In this document: piece by piece, positions 44,688-53,215 of the stretch
Layout of the letters: every line of letters begins with the position of its first letter
How positions within the stretch are numbered: position 1 is the stretch's first letter
Assembly: GCF_029870285.1 (NCBI RefSeq)
Contig: NZ_JACSYA010000001.1
Location: forward strand, 124,001 to 188,000
Source: Delftia sp. PS-11
GTDB lineage: Bacteria; Pseudomonadota; Gammaproteobacteria; Burkholderiales; Burkholderiaceae_C
Length of the DNA: 64,000 bases
Direction of reading: 5' to 3'
Position numbers and translations under genes: made by a program
The notes under the pieces: generated by a model
The model's database searches: none
Told to the model about the DNA's origin: nothing
The model's input: only the letters and a program-made list of their open reading frames with translations

Positions 44688-46106
44688 ATGACCGACGAAC
44701 TGCCTGCGCCACAGGCCCTGCACGAGTTGCCCGCCCACGCGCTGCTGCACGCCTACCGTGCACGCAGCCTGTCTCCTGTCGAGGTCATGCACAGCCTGCT
44801 GGCGCATGTGCAGCGCTGGGAGCCGATGCTGGGCGCCACCTATCTGCTGCGGCCCGAAACAGCACTGGCCCAGGCGCGCGCCAGCGAGGCACGCTGGCTG
44901 CGCGGCGAGCCCATGGGCCTGCTCGATGGCGTACCCGCCACGGTCAAGGACAACATTGCCACGCTGGGCGATCCCACACCCTTTGGCACAGCCGCCACGG
45001 CGCTGGAGCCTGCGCTGCAGGACGCTCCGCCCGCAGCGCGGCTGCGCGAGGCCGGAGCCATCCTCTTTGCCAAGACCACCATGCCCGATTACGGCATGCT
45101 GTCCTCGGGACTGTCCTCGCTGCATGGCAACACCTTCAACCCCTGGGATACCAGCAAGACACCCGGGGGCTCCAGCGCGGGCGCGGGCGCCGCGGCAGCG
45201 GCAGGCTACGGGCCGCTGCATGTGGGCACCGACATCGGCGGCTCCATCCGGCTGCCCGCAGGCTGGTGCGGGATCTTCGGGCTCAAGCCCAGCCTCGGCC
45301 GCATCCCCATCGACCCGCCCTATACGGGACGCTGCGCAGGTCCCATGACACGCAGCGTGGCCGACGCGGCGCTGATGATGCAGGCACTGGCGCATCCCGA
45401 TGCGCGCGACAGCATGGGCCTGCCCGCTCAGGAAATCGCCTGGGACGGGTTCGGCATGGACCCCGGCCAGGTCCGGGGCCTGCGCATCGGCCTGCTGCTG
45501 GACGCTGGCTGCGGCCTGCCCGTACAGCCCGAGGTCCGTGCCGCCGTGGAGCAGGCGGCACGCTGGCTGGAGGCTGCCGGCGCCCACGTCGAGCCCATGC
45601 GGCCCTGGCTGACGCCCGGGATGCTCGACGGGCTGGACCAGTTCTGGCGCATGCGATCGCACATGGAACTGCAGGCCCTGTCCGCCGCGCAGCGCGATGC
45701 GGTGCTGCCCTTCATCCGCGACTGGGCAGGCAGTGCATCGGCACTCACGGCACAGCAGCTGTTCACTGCCAGCCAGCAGTCGCACCTGGTGCGCGTGGCC
45801 ACGGTGCGTGCCACCTTGCCTTATGACTACGTGCTGTCCCCCGTGGCGCCGGTCACGGCATTCCCCGCCCACCTGCCCTGCCCGACGAACGACCCTCTGC
45901 GCCCGCTGGAACACATTGCATTCACCGTGCCCTACAACATGTCGGAGCAGCCGGCAGCCTCCGTGCCCTGCAGCCGGGATGGCCGGCTGCCCATCGGCGT
46001 GCAGGTGGCAGGCCGCCGCTTCGACGACTTGGGCGTACTGCGCCTGAGCCGCGTGCTGGAGCAACTGCGCCCGCCCCTGCCGGCCTGGCCCCAGCCCAAG
46101 ACGTGA
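44688..46106 (+). CDS. Amidase signature family hydrolase
   Basis: A 472-residue amidase. The Ser-cisSer-Lys triad can be placed at Lys87 (ATVKDN), Ser162 (PGGSSAG) and Ser186 (GGSIRLPAG); the spacings of 75 and 24 residues equal those of well-studied members. No signal peptide, so cytosolic. Closest resemblance is to general amidases rather than GatA, given the absence of gatB/gatC. It lies in line with the ABC operon and probably hydrolyses the imported compound. Start ATG 44688. Confidence 0.9.
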   Translation: MTDELPAPQALHELPAHALLHAYRARSLSPVEVMHSLLAHVQRWEPMLGATYLLRPETALAQARASEARWLRGEPMGLLDGVPATVKDNIATLGDPTPFGTAATALEPALQDAPPAARLREAGAILFAKTTMPDYGMLSSGLSSLHGNTFNPWDTSKTPGGSSAGAGAAAAAGYGPLHVGTDIGGSIRLPAGWCGIFGLKPSLGRIPIDPPYTGRCAGPMTRSVADAALMMQALAHPDARDSMGLPAQEIAWDGFGMDPGQVRGLRIGLLLDAGCGLPVQPEVRAAVEQAARWLEAAGAHVEPMRPWLTPGMLDGLDQFWRMRSHMELQALSAAQRDAVLPFIRDWAGSASALTAQQLFTASQQSHLVRVATVRATLPYDYVLSPVAPVTAFPAHLPCPTNDPLRPLEHIAFTVPYNMSEQPAASVPCSRDGRLPIGVQVAGRRFDDLGVLRLSRVLEQLRPPLPAWPQPKT

Positions 46107-46124
46107 CACTGCCCAGCAGGCAAC

Positions 46125-46434
46125 TCACCAGGCGCGCAGCAGCAGCACCGTGCCCGAAACCATGGCAAACACCTGCACAAAGCCACGCAGCCAGCGGCCA
46201 TCGATGCGCTGGTGCACCCGCTTGCTGAACCATGCGCCCAGCCAGAGCGCAGGCAGCAACTGCGCTGCTGCCTGAAGCTACTCAGCTTCAACGCGCGAGG
46301 TCGCCATCAGCACCGCTGAGCGATACCAGCTTGCCCACCAGAAAGCACCGCCCAATCGTCGAGCGCACCACAAGCGCCCGCTGATGCCGTTAGACCGGCG
46401 CCAGCGGCAGCACGGGTGTCGCGCAGGTCAGCAT
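46125..46434 (-). pseudogene. Decayed TSUP/TauE-SafE-type permease remnant
   Basis: On the minus strand, 46125-46280 encodes a typical C-terminal end of a TSUP permease (LLPALWLGAWFSKRVHQR, IDGRWLRGFVQVFAMVSG, ending LLLRAW stop). An in-frame TAG near 46283 interrupts it. Further up, another frame gives ALVVRSTIGRCFLVGKLVSL, which resembles the preceding part of such permeases, and ATG 46434 opens a third short piece. So the gene appears truncated and frame-shifted. A 7-bp hairpin (TGAAGCT-ACTC-AGCTTCA) sits at the break. The family assignment is from pattern memory only. Confidence 0.45.
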
Positions 46435-46534
46435 CTTGAGACACATCCAAAAATAAATTTCAGAAATCAAAATAAATATGCGATAGTTAAAAACAATTAA
46501 CCGTAAACCTATGTAAAACTTGATTTGTGTTGTC
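46435..46534. other. AT-rich stretch before the GGDEF/EAL gene
   Basis: About 80 bp (46450-46530) of strongly AT-rich sequence, unlike its surroundings, between the permease remnant and the c-di-GMP gene. It probably contains the promoter of that gene. I cannot assign boxes with confidence. Confidence 0.5.
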
Positions 46535-49138
46535 ATGTCCCAGCTTTACACGCCATTTCTTCCGAGCCCCTATCTGCATGGAGAGCTATCGGCACAGACA
46601 CTAGAGCAGGCCACCGATGCAGTCATCGTCAGCGATGAACACCAGCGCATCGTGCTCTTCAATGCTGCAGCCGAAGCCTTGTGGGGTAGGACCAGAAGCG
46701 AGATGCTCGGCCATGACATCGGCTCGCTGCTGCCGTCTCCAGCCCCGCACGCCAGAAGCGGCCATCCAGGCCCCGTCGACATCGCCATCCACCGCAAGGA
46801 TGGACGGCGCCTGCGGGCCTCCCTGTCTGTCTGCAAAGTACAGTCCGCAGGGCATGTGCTGCACGCGGCCTTTGTCAAGGACATCACGGCACAGCATGCC
46901 CTGCAGGAACGCACACGCCTGATCGCGCAGGCGGCCGACAGCATGGGCACCGCCATCATCGTGACCGGGGCGGACATGCGCATCACCTATGTGAACCAGG
47001 GTTTCTCGCGCATGCTGGGCTATGGCACTTACGAGGCCATCGGGTGCTTCCCGACAGATCTGCTGTGCGGCCCCCACACCGACGGCACCGTGGTCGATAC
47101 GGTGCGCAACTTCGCCGCCGCAGGCCAGGAGCTGCGTACGCAGGCACTGATCTACGCCCGGGATGGCCGTCCGCTGTGGGTGTCGCTGACCATGAACCCC
47201 ATCAGAGATGCCTCAGGCGCAGCGGGGCATATGGTCAGCGTGCTCACGGAAATCACCCACACCAAGATGCATGAACTGCTCCAGCACAAGGTGCTTGAAG
47301 CAATGGCCCGCGATGTCCCTCTGCGCGATGTCGCTCAACTGCTGTGCAATGAGGTGGAGCGCCTCGTGCCTCAGGTCATCACATCGCTGCGCGAGGTGGA
47401 CCCCCAGGGCCGCCTGCTCACGCTGGCGGCGCCCAGCCTGCCGCCAGCCGTGCAACGCCACATGGACGGCCTGGTCATGGGCCCGGACTCCACCAGTTGC
47501 GGCGCCGCCACCTGGAATGCGTGTCCGCATCTGGCGAAAGATATCGCCACCGATCCGTGCTGGAGCGGTCATGGCGCCCCCTTCCTTACCCAGGGGCTGC
47601 GTGCCTGCTGGTCCCACCCTGTCAAATCGGGCAGCGGCGCCGTGCTGGGATGCTTCGCGCTCTATTACCGCGATAGCCATGGGCCCGATGCGCTGCACGA
47701 GCGTCTGGTGGAGCGGGTGCTGAACTTGTGCGCGCTGCTGCTGGAGCGCGAGCGCGAGCGCGCCCATATCCACCAGCTCGCGCACTACGACGCGCTCACC
47801 GGACTGGCCAACCGCCGCATGCTGCTCGCCCAGACACAACGGATGCAGACCGACATGCAGGCGGTGAACGGCAGTCTGGCACTGTTTTTCATCAATCTGG
47901 ACCGGTTCAAGCAGGTCAACGACGCCTGGGGCCACAGTGCGGGCGACCAGTTGCTGTGCACGCTGGCGACACGGCTCAGGCAAATCTGCGGAGCCCATGA
48001 CATCGTGGCACATTTGGGTGGTGGCGAGTTTGCCGTCACCCGGGCACGTTGTTCGCCCCACCAGGCCGCCCTGACGGCGCGCAGGCTGCTCACGGCCATC
48101 TCCAGGCCATTGCCGCTGGAGGACTCGTCCGTGCTGCATCCGGGCGCCAGCATCGGGGTGGCCATGTACCCCGGAGACGGAAACGATGCCGAGCACCTGA
48201 TGCGCCATGCCGACCTGGCCATGCAACAGGCCAAGGCCCAGGGTGGCCGCAGGTACTGCTTTTACCAGGCACAAATGAACACTCTGGCGCAGGAGCGCAC
48301 GCGGCTGGAGGCGGACCTGCGCGTGGCTCTGCGCGAAGGTGGCCTGCAACTGCACTACCAGCCGCAGGTCCACAACACGCCCAGCCACCCGCTGCGCGGC
48401 GTCGAGGCCCTGGTGCGATGGCAGCACCCGCACCTGGGACAGATCCCTCCCATACGCTTTGTCACACTGGCAGAAGAGCTGGGCCTGATGGATTGCCTGA
48501 GCCAGTGGGTGCTGCAGGAAAGCTGCCGGCAACTGGCCATCTGGCGCAACCAGAAGGTGCCCGTTCCGCATGTGTGCATCAACCTCAGCGCCATCAACCT
48601 GCGCAACGGCGATCTGCTGCAGCAGATCGCCTCGGCCCTGCGCAGCAGCGGCCTGAACCCCGGCGACCTGCGCGTGGAGGTGACGGAGACCACCGTGCTG
48701 GACACCCACCCGATGACGCTGGCCACGGCGCGTGCACTGCACGAGCACGGCGTTCTGCTGTCACTGGATGATTTCGGCACAGGCTACTCCAGCCTCGCAG
48801 CGCTGCACAGCCTGCCCATCAGCATGCTCAAGCTGGACCAGAGTTTCATCAAGAACATGGTTCACAGCCCGTCATCGCGCTCACTGACTTCGGCCGTGCT
48901 GCACATCGGCAAAAGCCTGGGCATGGAAGTCGTGGCGGAAGGCGTGGAAACTGAAGAACAGCGCGCCTTGCTGCAGGAATTCGGCTGCCCAGTGCTGCAA
49001 GGCTATCTGTTCGCACGGCCCATGCCGGCACAGCAGCTGCAGGACTGGATCGCGCAGCGCGGCGAAACTGCGATCAGCGCTGCGCCATTGCCAGGCGCAG
49101 GGCAAGCCCCAGGAACACCAGACCTGCCACGCGGTTGA
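46535..49138 (+). CDS. PAS-PAS-GAF-GGDEF-EAL protein, probable c-di-GMP phosphodiesterase (DosP-like architecture)
   Basis: An 867-residue cytosolic protein. PAS1 (about 20-125), PAS2 (about 135-250), GAF-like (about 265-410), GGDEF (about 425-585), EAL (about 600-845). The cyclase signature is degenerate: HLGGGEFAV has Gly where the catalytic Asp/Glu of GGDEF should be, and the RxxD inhibitory site is absent. The EAL domain keeps EALVRW, NLSAINL, EVTETTVLD, SLDDFGTGYSS, KLDQSF and AEGVETEEQ, so it should hydrolyse c-di-GMP. The order of domains matches DosP, but PAS1 lacks the segment carrying the haem-binding His. ATG 46535 is preferred over TTG 46520. Its 3' end overlaps lysE by 65 bp. Confidence 0.9.
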   Translation: MSQLYTPFLPSPYLHGELSAQTLEQATDAVIVSDEHQRIVLFNAAAEALWGRTRSEMLGHDIGSLLPSPAPHARSGHPGPVDIAIHRKDGRRLRASLSVCKVQSAGHVLHAAFVKDITAQHALQERTRLIAQAADSMGTAIIVTGADMRITYVNQGFSRMLGYGTYEAIGCFPTDLLCGPHTDGTVVDTVRNFAAAGQELRTQALIYARDGRPLWVSLTMNPIRDASGAAGHMVSVLTEITHTKMHELLQHKVLEAMARDVPLRDVAQLLCNEVERLVPQVITSLREVDPQGRLLTLAAPSLPPAVQRHMDGLVMGPDSTSCGAATWNACPHLAKDIATDPCWSGHGAPFLTQGLRACWSHPVKSGSGAVLGCFALYYRDSHGPDALHERLVERVLNLCALLLERERERAHIHQLAHYDALTGLANRRMLLAQTQRMQTDMQAVNGSLALFFINLDRFKQVNDAWGHSAGDQLLCTLATRLRQICGAHDIVAHLGGGEFAVTRARCSPHQAALTARRLLTAISRPLPLEDSSVLHPGASIGVAMYPGDGNDAEHLMRHADLAMQQAKAQGGRRYCFYQAQMNTLAQERTRLEADLRVALREGGLQLHYQPQVHNTPSHPLRGVEALVRWQHPHLGQIPPIRFVTLAEELGLMDCLSQWVLQESCRQLAIWRNQKVPVPHVCINLSAINLRNGDLLQQIASALRSSGLNPGDLRVEVTETTVLDTHPMTLATARALHEHGVLLSLDDFGTGYSSLAALHSLPISMLKLDQSFIKNMVHSPSSRSLTSAVLHIGKSLGMEVVAEGVETEEQRALLQEFGCPVLQGYLFARPMPAQQLQDWIAQRGETAISAAPLPGAGQAPGTPDLPRG

Positions 49139-49718
49139 GCCAGTCCTGCGACCGCGCCGAACGCAGCAGCAAGGCCGCAAACCAGCCCGAGCCGCAGGCA
49201 ATGGCACCGAACACCAGCAAGGTGGCCAGGATGAACACGCCACCCAGCACCAGGACCTGCAGCGCCACGCTGCCGCGCGCCGGATCGGTGAACTGCGGCA
49301 GGAACGCCAGAAAGAAAATCAGCACCTTGGGGTTGGTCAGATTCATGACCACGCCACGCCCGATGCTGCGCAGCGCCTGGCCGGCCGTCAACGCGGCGTG
49401 GCTGCCTGCTGGCGGCATTGCACGGGATCTGGACACCGCACGCAGCGCACCCCACGCCAGCCAGGCCAGATAGGCGGCGCCACACAGTTTGATGGCGGTG
49501 AAAATGGCAGGCGATGCCGCCACCAGCGCCGCAAGCCCCAGCGCCACGGCACAGGTATGCACCACCAGGCCCAGGCACAGGCCCAGCACGACGCACAGCC
49601 CCAGGCGCCAGCCACGCTGGGCCGACTGCATGAGCACGAACAGGTTGTCAGGGCCGGGACTCAATGCCAGCAGCAGCGCCACCCCGAACAGGGTCAACAG
49701 GGTTTCCAGGGCCGGCAT
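49074..49718 (-). CDS. LysE-family translocator
   Basis: A 214-residue membrane exporter of the LysE/RhtB superfamily, which exports amino acids and similar small molecules. Six hydrophobic segments; N-terminal signature LLLALSPGPDNLFVL with GPDN typical of the family (about 16-30), and MNLTNPKVLIFFLAFLPQF in the middle. ATG 49718 is preceded by AAGGAGAG. It is the last gene of EamA-DUF429-LysE and overlaps the convergent EAL gene by 65 bp. The substrate is unknown. Confidence 0.9.
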   Translation of the reverse strand: MPALETLLTLFGVALLLALSPGPDNLFVLMQSAQRGWRLGLCVVLGLCLGLVVHTCAVALGLAALVAASPAIFTAIKLCGAAYLAWLAWGALRAVSRSRAMPPAGSHAALTAGQALRSIGRGVVMNLTNPKVLIFFLAFLPQFTDPARGSVALQVLVLGGVFILATLLVFGAIACGSGWFAALLLRSARSQDWLNRVAGLVFLGLALRLAMAQR

Positions 49719-49743
49719 CCAGCTCTCCTTATGTCGTGCATTG

Positions 49744-50598
49744 TCATGACGGGTCTGCAGTCACGATCCAGCCTTCCAGCGGATCCATGTCCACAGGCAG
49801 TCCGTAGCGCGGATCGCCCGCTGCATGGCGGCGCGCCGCCCATGCGGCCTGCAACATGCACAGCACGGCATCGAGCCGGTCGCCACTGGCATCATCCAGC
49901 AAGTGCCCGCGCTGCGAGGCGTCCAGATGCAGGCCCAGGCCCAGCGGGCACCTTCCCTGCTCCAGCAGGGACAGCAGCTCGGCGCGCGCATCCCGGCGCC
50001 CGGGGGTCTGGCGTGCGCGGTCATCACTCTTGTAGCTGCGCCTTCCGATCAGGGCACGCGCCAGCATGCCGGGATAGGCCTCCAGCGCCACACGGCGCGC
50101 ATCGCCGTCTCCAGACGGCTGCAGACCCGGCAGATGCACGCCAGCGGCGCGCAGCAGGGGCAGGCCGGCATGCAGCATATAGGCCACGGGCGGATTGACC
50201 CATTTCATCGAGGGGCTGGCGCCAGCGGGTCCGTCCGTGGCACGGTGTGCGAACTTGCCGCCTGCAGGCCGGGCGGCGCAAAAAGCCTTGAACAGCTCAC
50301 GGATGCGCTCGCGCGTCAGGCCCGCATAATGGTCCATGCAGGGGCCCCAGTCCGTTGGCCAGCCCAACTGCTGCACCAGCTCCCTGGGCAACCCGAAAGG
50401 CAGATCGAAACCACCGACCCATGCCGGATCAGCCGGCAGTGCCAGCCATTCCGACCAGGCCTGCAGCGACTCAAAACAGCGCAGCTCCTGCAAGGCGACC
50501 CGGCCATCGCACAGCACGTTGCCCAGGGCAAGCGTGATCGGTTTGCGTGCCGATGGCCGGCTGCTGAAATCGCAGCCCAGAACGCGCAGTGGCCCCAT
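49744..50598 (-). CDS. DUF429-family protein
   Basis: A 284-residue protein beginning LRVLGCDFSSRPSARKPI, a strand with an acidic residue typical of the DUF429 RNase H-like fold, and containing GGFDLPFGLPRELV (second acidic strand). Near the C-terminus GDRLDAVLCMLQAAWA is the usual third element. The fold suggests a nuclease or nuclease-derived protein, but no activity is known to me. It starts six bases after the EamA stop and ends 25 bp before lysE, so these three form one unit. Confidence 0.8.
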   Translation of the reverse strand: MGPLRVLGCDFSSRPSARKPITLALGNVLCDGRVALQELRCFESLQAWSEWLALPADPAWVGGFDLPFGLPRELVQQLGWPTDWGPCMDHYAGLTRERIRELFKAFCAARPAGGKFAHRATDGPAGASPSMKWVNPPVAYMLHAGLPLLRAAGVHLPGLQPSGDGDARRVALEAYPGMLARALIGRRSYKSDDRARQTPGRRDARAELLSLLEQGRCPLGLGLHLDASQRGHLLDDASGDRLDAVLCMLQAAWAARRHAAGDPRYGLPVDMDPLEGWIVTADPS

Positions 50599-50604
50599 GC
50601 TGTG

Positions 50605-51486
50605 TCAGCCCAGCCCGAGCGCCGTCACACCGGCTGCGATGCACACGGCACCCGCGATGCGCGCGGCGCGGTCGCCTTCGCGCAGGAGGTGGCCCCCAAT
50701 CAATGCCGCGAACAGCATGGAAACCTCGCGCGCAGGCGCCACATGCGACATCGGCGCATCCTGCATGGCATACAGCACCAGCACATAGGCGATGGGGCTG
50801 ATCAAGGCCACCAGGGCTGCAAAGCGCCACTGCGCGCGCCACAGGCTGCGGGCCTGCGGCAGATCGCGCAGCACCAGGGGCGCCAGCAGGAAAACGCGCA
50901 CAAAGTTGCCCATGTAGTCGATGAGAATGGGTGACATCAGCAGCATCTTGACACCATAGCCATCGACCACGGTGTAGCTGGCGATGAAAGCGCCCGTCAG
51001 CAGGCCGTACCACAGGCCCAGCCGCAGCCGCTGGCGCGCCTCGGGGTCATGGCGTGCGCGCAGCAGGCCAGGCCCCCCAGCAATCAGGAACACGCCCGCC
51101 ACCACGCCTGCAATGCCCAGCAGGCCCAGGGACGAGATGCTCTCACCCAGAAAGGCAATCGCCACCATGGACGACAGCAGAGGGCCTGAGCCGCGCGCCA
51201 GCGGGTAGACCACCGTGAGATCCGCGCTGCGGTAGCCGCGCAGCAGCGTCACGTAATACGCCACATGCAGCAGGCCGCTGACCGCCACCACAGCCCACTC
51301 CCCACGCCCCCACTGCGGCACCACATCGCGGCCCACCCACCAGCCCAGCGGTGCCCAGATGACCATCATGATGACCGAAGTGAAGAAGGCAAAGCGCGAG
51401 TCGCCTCCGGCCTTCTTGGCCACGATGTTCCAGCAGGCATGCACCAAGCCAGCAACGATGATCAGGGCAAAGGCTTGCAGCGACAT
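50605..51486 (-). CDS. EamA-family (DMT superfamily) transporter
   Basis: A 293-residue membrane protein with about ten TM segments in two EamA repeats; repeat 1 contains VVYPLARGSGPLLSSMVAIAF in outline, the conserved PLARG-type motif, and repeat 2 ends DRAARIAGAVCIAAGV. Members export small metabolites such as amino acids or purines. Start ATG 51486. It is preceded by a strong terminator of folE, so it has its own promoter in the 100-bp gap. Confidence 0.88.
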   Translation of the reverse strand: MSLQAFALIIVAGLVHACWNIVAKKAGGDSRFAFFTSVIMMVIWAPLGWWVGRDVVPQWGRGEWAVVAVSGLLHVAYYVTLLRGYRSADLTVVYPLARGSGPLLSSMVAIAFLGESISSLGLLGIAGVVAGVFLIAGGPGLLRARHDPEARQRLRLGLWYGLLTGAFIASYTVVDGYGVKMLLMSPILIDYMGNFVRVFLLAPLVLRDLPQARSLWRAQWRFAALVALISPIAYVLVLYAMQDAPMSHVAPAREVSMLFAALIGGHLLREGDRAARIAGAVCIAAGVTALGLG

Positions 51487-51515
51487 GGATGAGGGGACCC
51501 CCAGGCGGTGTACGG

Positions 51516-51549
51516 CAAAAAAGAAACAGGCCGCGCACTGCGCAGCCTG
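51516..51549 (-). terminator. Intrinsic terminator after folE
   Basis: 10-bp stem (CAGGCTGCGC/GCGCGGCCTG on the minus strand, one G-U pair) with a 3-nt loop, followed by TTTCTTTTTT. About 40 bp downstream of the folE stop. Confidence 0.85.
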
Positions 51550-51588
51550 GGTTGCTTCCCGAAGCGCCCGCAGGCGCCGCCCGGTGGC

Positions 51589-52290
51589 TTACTTGCGGCT
51601 GGAGACCAGCGACAGGAACTCGCGGCGCAGTTCGGAATTGGTGAGAAAGGCGCCACGCATGACGGAGTTGAGCATCTTGCTGTCCATCTCGCGCACGCCG
51701 CGCCAGGACATGCAAAAGTGCGAGGCCTCCATGACCACGGCCAGGCCATCGGGGCGTGTCTTTTCCAGGATCAGGTCGGCCAGCTGGATGATGGCTTCTT
51801 CCTGGATCTGCGGGCGGCCCATGATCCAGTCCACCAGGCGCGCATACTTGGACAGGCCGATGACATTGGTGTTCTTGTTGGGCAGCACGCCGATCCAGAT
51901 CTTGCCGATGACCGGGCACAGATGGTGGCTGCAGGCACTGCGCACCGTGATCGGCCCGACGATCATCAGCTCGTTGAGATGCTCGGCATTGGGAAACTCG
52001 GTGACTGCGGGCTGGGGCACATAGCGGCCACGGAACACCTCGTTGAGGTACATCTTGGCCACCCGCCGCGCCGTGGCGTGCGTGTTGTGGTCGTTCTCAG
52101 TGTCGATGACCATGCTGTCGAGCACAGACTGCATCTTTTCCTGCACCTCGTCGAGCAGCACCTCCAGCTCACCCGGTTCGATGAATTCGGAGATGTTGTC
52201 GTTGGCATGAAAGCGCTTTTGCGCCTGTTTCAACCGCTCGCGGATCTTGACCGAGACGGGTATCCCCTCTGCCTGGCTGTCTTGTTTCAT
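51589..52290 (-). CDS. folE: GTP cyclohydrolase I (FolE)
   Basis: Converts GTP to 7,8-dihydroneopterin triphosphate, the first step of folate synthesis. About 233 residues. Zinc/active-site motifs: SACSHHLCPVIGKIWIGV, with the conserved Cys and His pair, NVIGLSKYARLVDW and EASHFCMSWRGVR (third zinc ligand Cys). The N-terminus is uncertain: ATG 52290 (MKQDSQAEG) is used, but in-frame ATGs at 52311 and 52320 exist, and TACCAT lies 7 nt before ATG 52311. It sits downstream of nudB, whose enzyme uses its product. Confidence 0.93.
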   Translation of the reverse strand: MKQDSQAEGIPVSVKIRERLKQAQKRFHANDNISEFIEPGELEVLLDEVQEKMQSVLDSMVIDTENDHNTHATARRVAKMYLNEVFRGRYVPQPAVTEFPNAEHLNELMIVGPITVRSACSHHLCPVIGKIWIGVLPNKNTNVIGLSKYARLVDWIMGRPQIQEEAIIQLADLILEKTRPDGLAVVMEASHFCMSWRGVREMDSKMLNSVMRGAFLTNSELRREFLSLVSSRK

Positions 52291-52391
52291 GTCGGCGAGT
52301 TCTCTGAACATGGCAGGCATGGTAACAGCGAACCCACCCCACTGCACGCAAGGGATTTGGCAGTCAAATGCTGGAAACACAGACATCAAAA

Positions 52392-52408
52392 GCTATGCAT
52401 TTAATAGC
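52392..52408. repeat. Small AT-rich hairpin GCTAT-N7-ATAGC
   Basis: 5-bp inverted repeat with 7-nt loop between folE and the EEP gene. A hairpin of the same design lies at 63297-63313; both are in intergenic, AT-rich sequence. Confidence 0.4.
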
Positions 52409-52438
52409 AATTTTTCATCATCTCCAGCCCCCCTGAAG

Positions 52439-53209
52439 CTATAGGCGAAACTCGGCAATCAGCGGCAGGTGGTCGGACATGCGCCACCAGATCCGCCCCT
52501 TGGGCACATGCAGCCCCAGTGGCGTGAGGCCGCGCACATAGACATGGTCGAGCTGGGCCAGCGGCAGGCGCGAGGGATAGGTGGGTACGCTGGGCTGCCC
52601 GTCATACTCATGCAGGCCGAAGCTTGCCAGCATGCGCTTGATCTGCCCGCCCCAGTCATTGAAGTCGCCGGCCACCACTAGCGGCGCGCCCGGCGGCACC
52701 TCCCGCTCGATGAAACGCCGCAGCTGAGCGACCTGGCGCAGGCGGCTGCCCGGAATCAGGCCCAGGTGCACGACGATGGTGTGCACGCGGCGCTGCTGCA
52801 CCTCGACTTCCACGTGCAGCAGTCCGCGCTGCTCGAAGCGGTGGTCGGACATGTCCTCATGCTGATGGCCCACCACAGGCCAGCGCGTGAGCAGCGCATT
52901 GCCATGTTCGCCATGGCGTGTGTAGGCATTGGTGCGGTAGACGGCCTCGTAGCCCAGCGGCGCCAGATACTCGGCCTGGGGCACCTGGGGCCAGCGCTCG
53001 AAATAGGCTGCCTCCTTGCGGTTCATTTTGCGCACTTCCTGCAGGCAGACGATGTCGGCATCGAGCTGCTCCACGGCATGCCCCAGGTTATGGATCTCGA
53101 GACGGCGCGCAGGCCCCACCCCCTGCACCCCTTTGTGGATGTTGTAGGTGGCGACACGCAGGATCGAAGGGCCGGAGTCGATGGGGTGGGAATTCGCGTT
53201 GTCAGTCAT
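52439..53209 (-). CDS. Endonuclease/exonuclease/phosphatase (EEP) family protein, YbhP-like
   Basis: A 256-residue Mg-dependent phosphodiesterase fold. Motifs: VATYNIHKGVQG (Asn), VCLQEVRKM (catalytic Glu), GNALLTRWPV, VHLGLIPGSR, VVAGDFNDW (Asp/Asn) and SDHLPLIAEF (catalytic Asp-His). YbhP-type members often occur beside cardiolipin synthase clsB, which is not seen here. It starts six bases after nudB, so it is in the lipoprotein-nudB-EEP unit. Substrate unknown. Confidence 0.88.
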   Translation of the reverse strand: MTDNANSHPIDSGPSILRVATYNIHKGVQGVGPARRLEIHNLGHAVEQLDADIVCLQEVRKMNRKEAAYFERWPQVPQAEYLAPLGYEAVYRTNAYTRHGEHGNALLTRWPVVGHQHEDMSDHRFEQRGLLHVEVEVQQRRVHTIVVHLGLIPGSRLRQVAQLRRFIEREVPPGAPLVVAGDFNDWGGQIKRMLASFGLHEYDGQPSVPTYPSRLPLAQLDHVYVRGLTPLGLHVPKGRIWWRMSDHLPLIAEFRL

Positions 53210-53215
53210 GATGGA

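Noticed and set aside
46250..46300. Terminator at the TGAAGCT-ACTC-AGCTTCA hairpin
   Set aside because: Short stem without a T run on either side; it lies at the break of the permease remnant and may be chance.
46700..46850. Haem-binding PAS domain as in DosP
   Set aside because: The stretch that carries the proximal His in DosP/FixL is missing; the remaining His residues are in a short loop and do not align convincingly.
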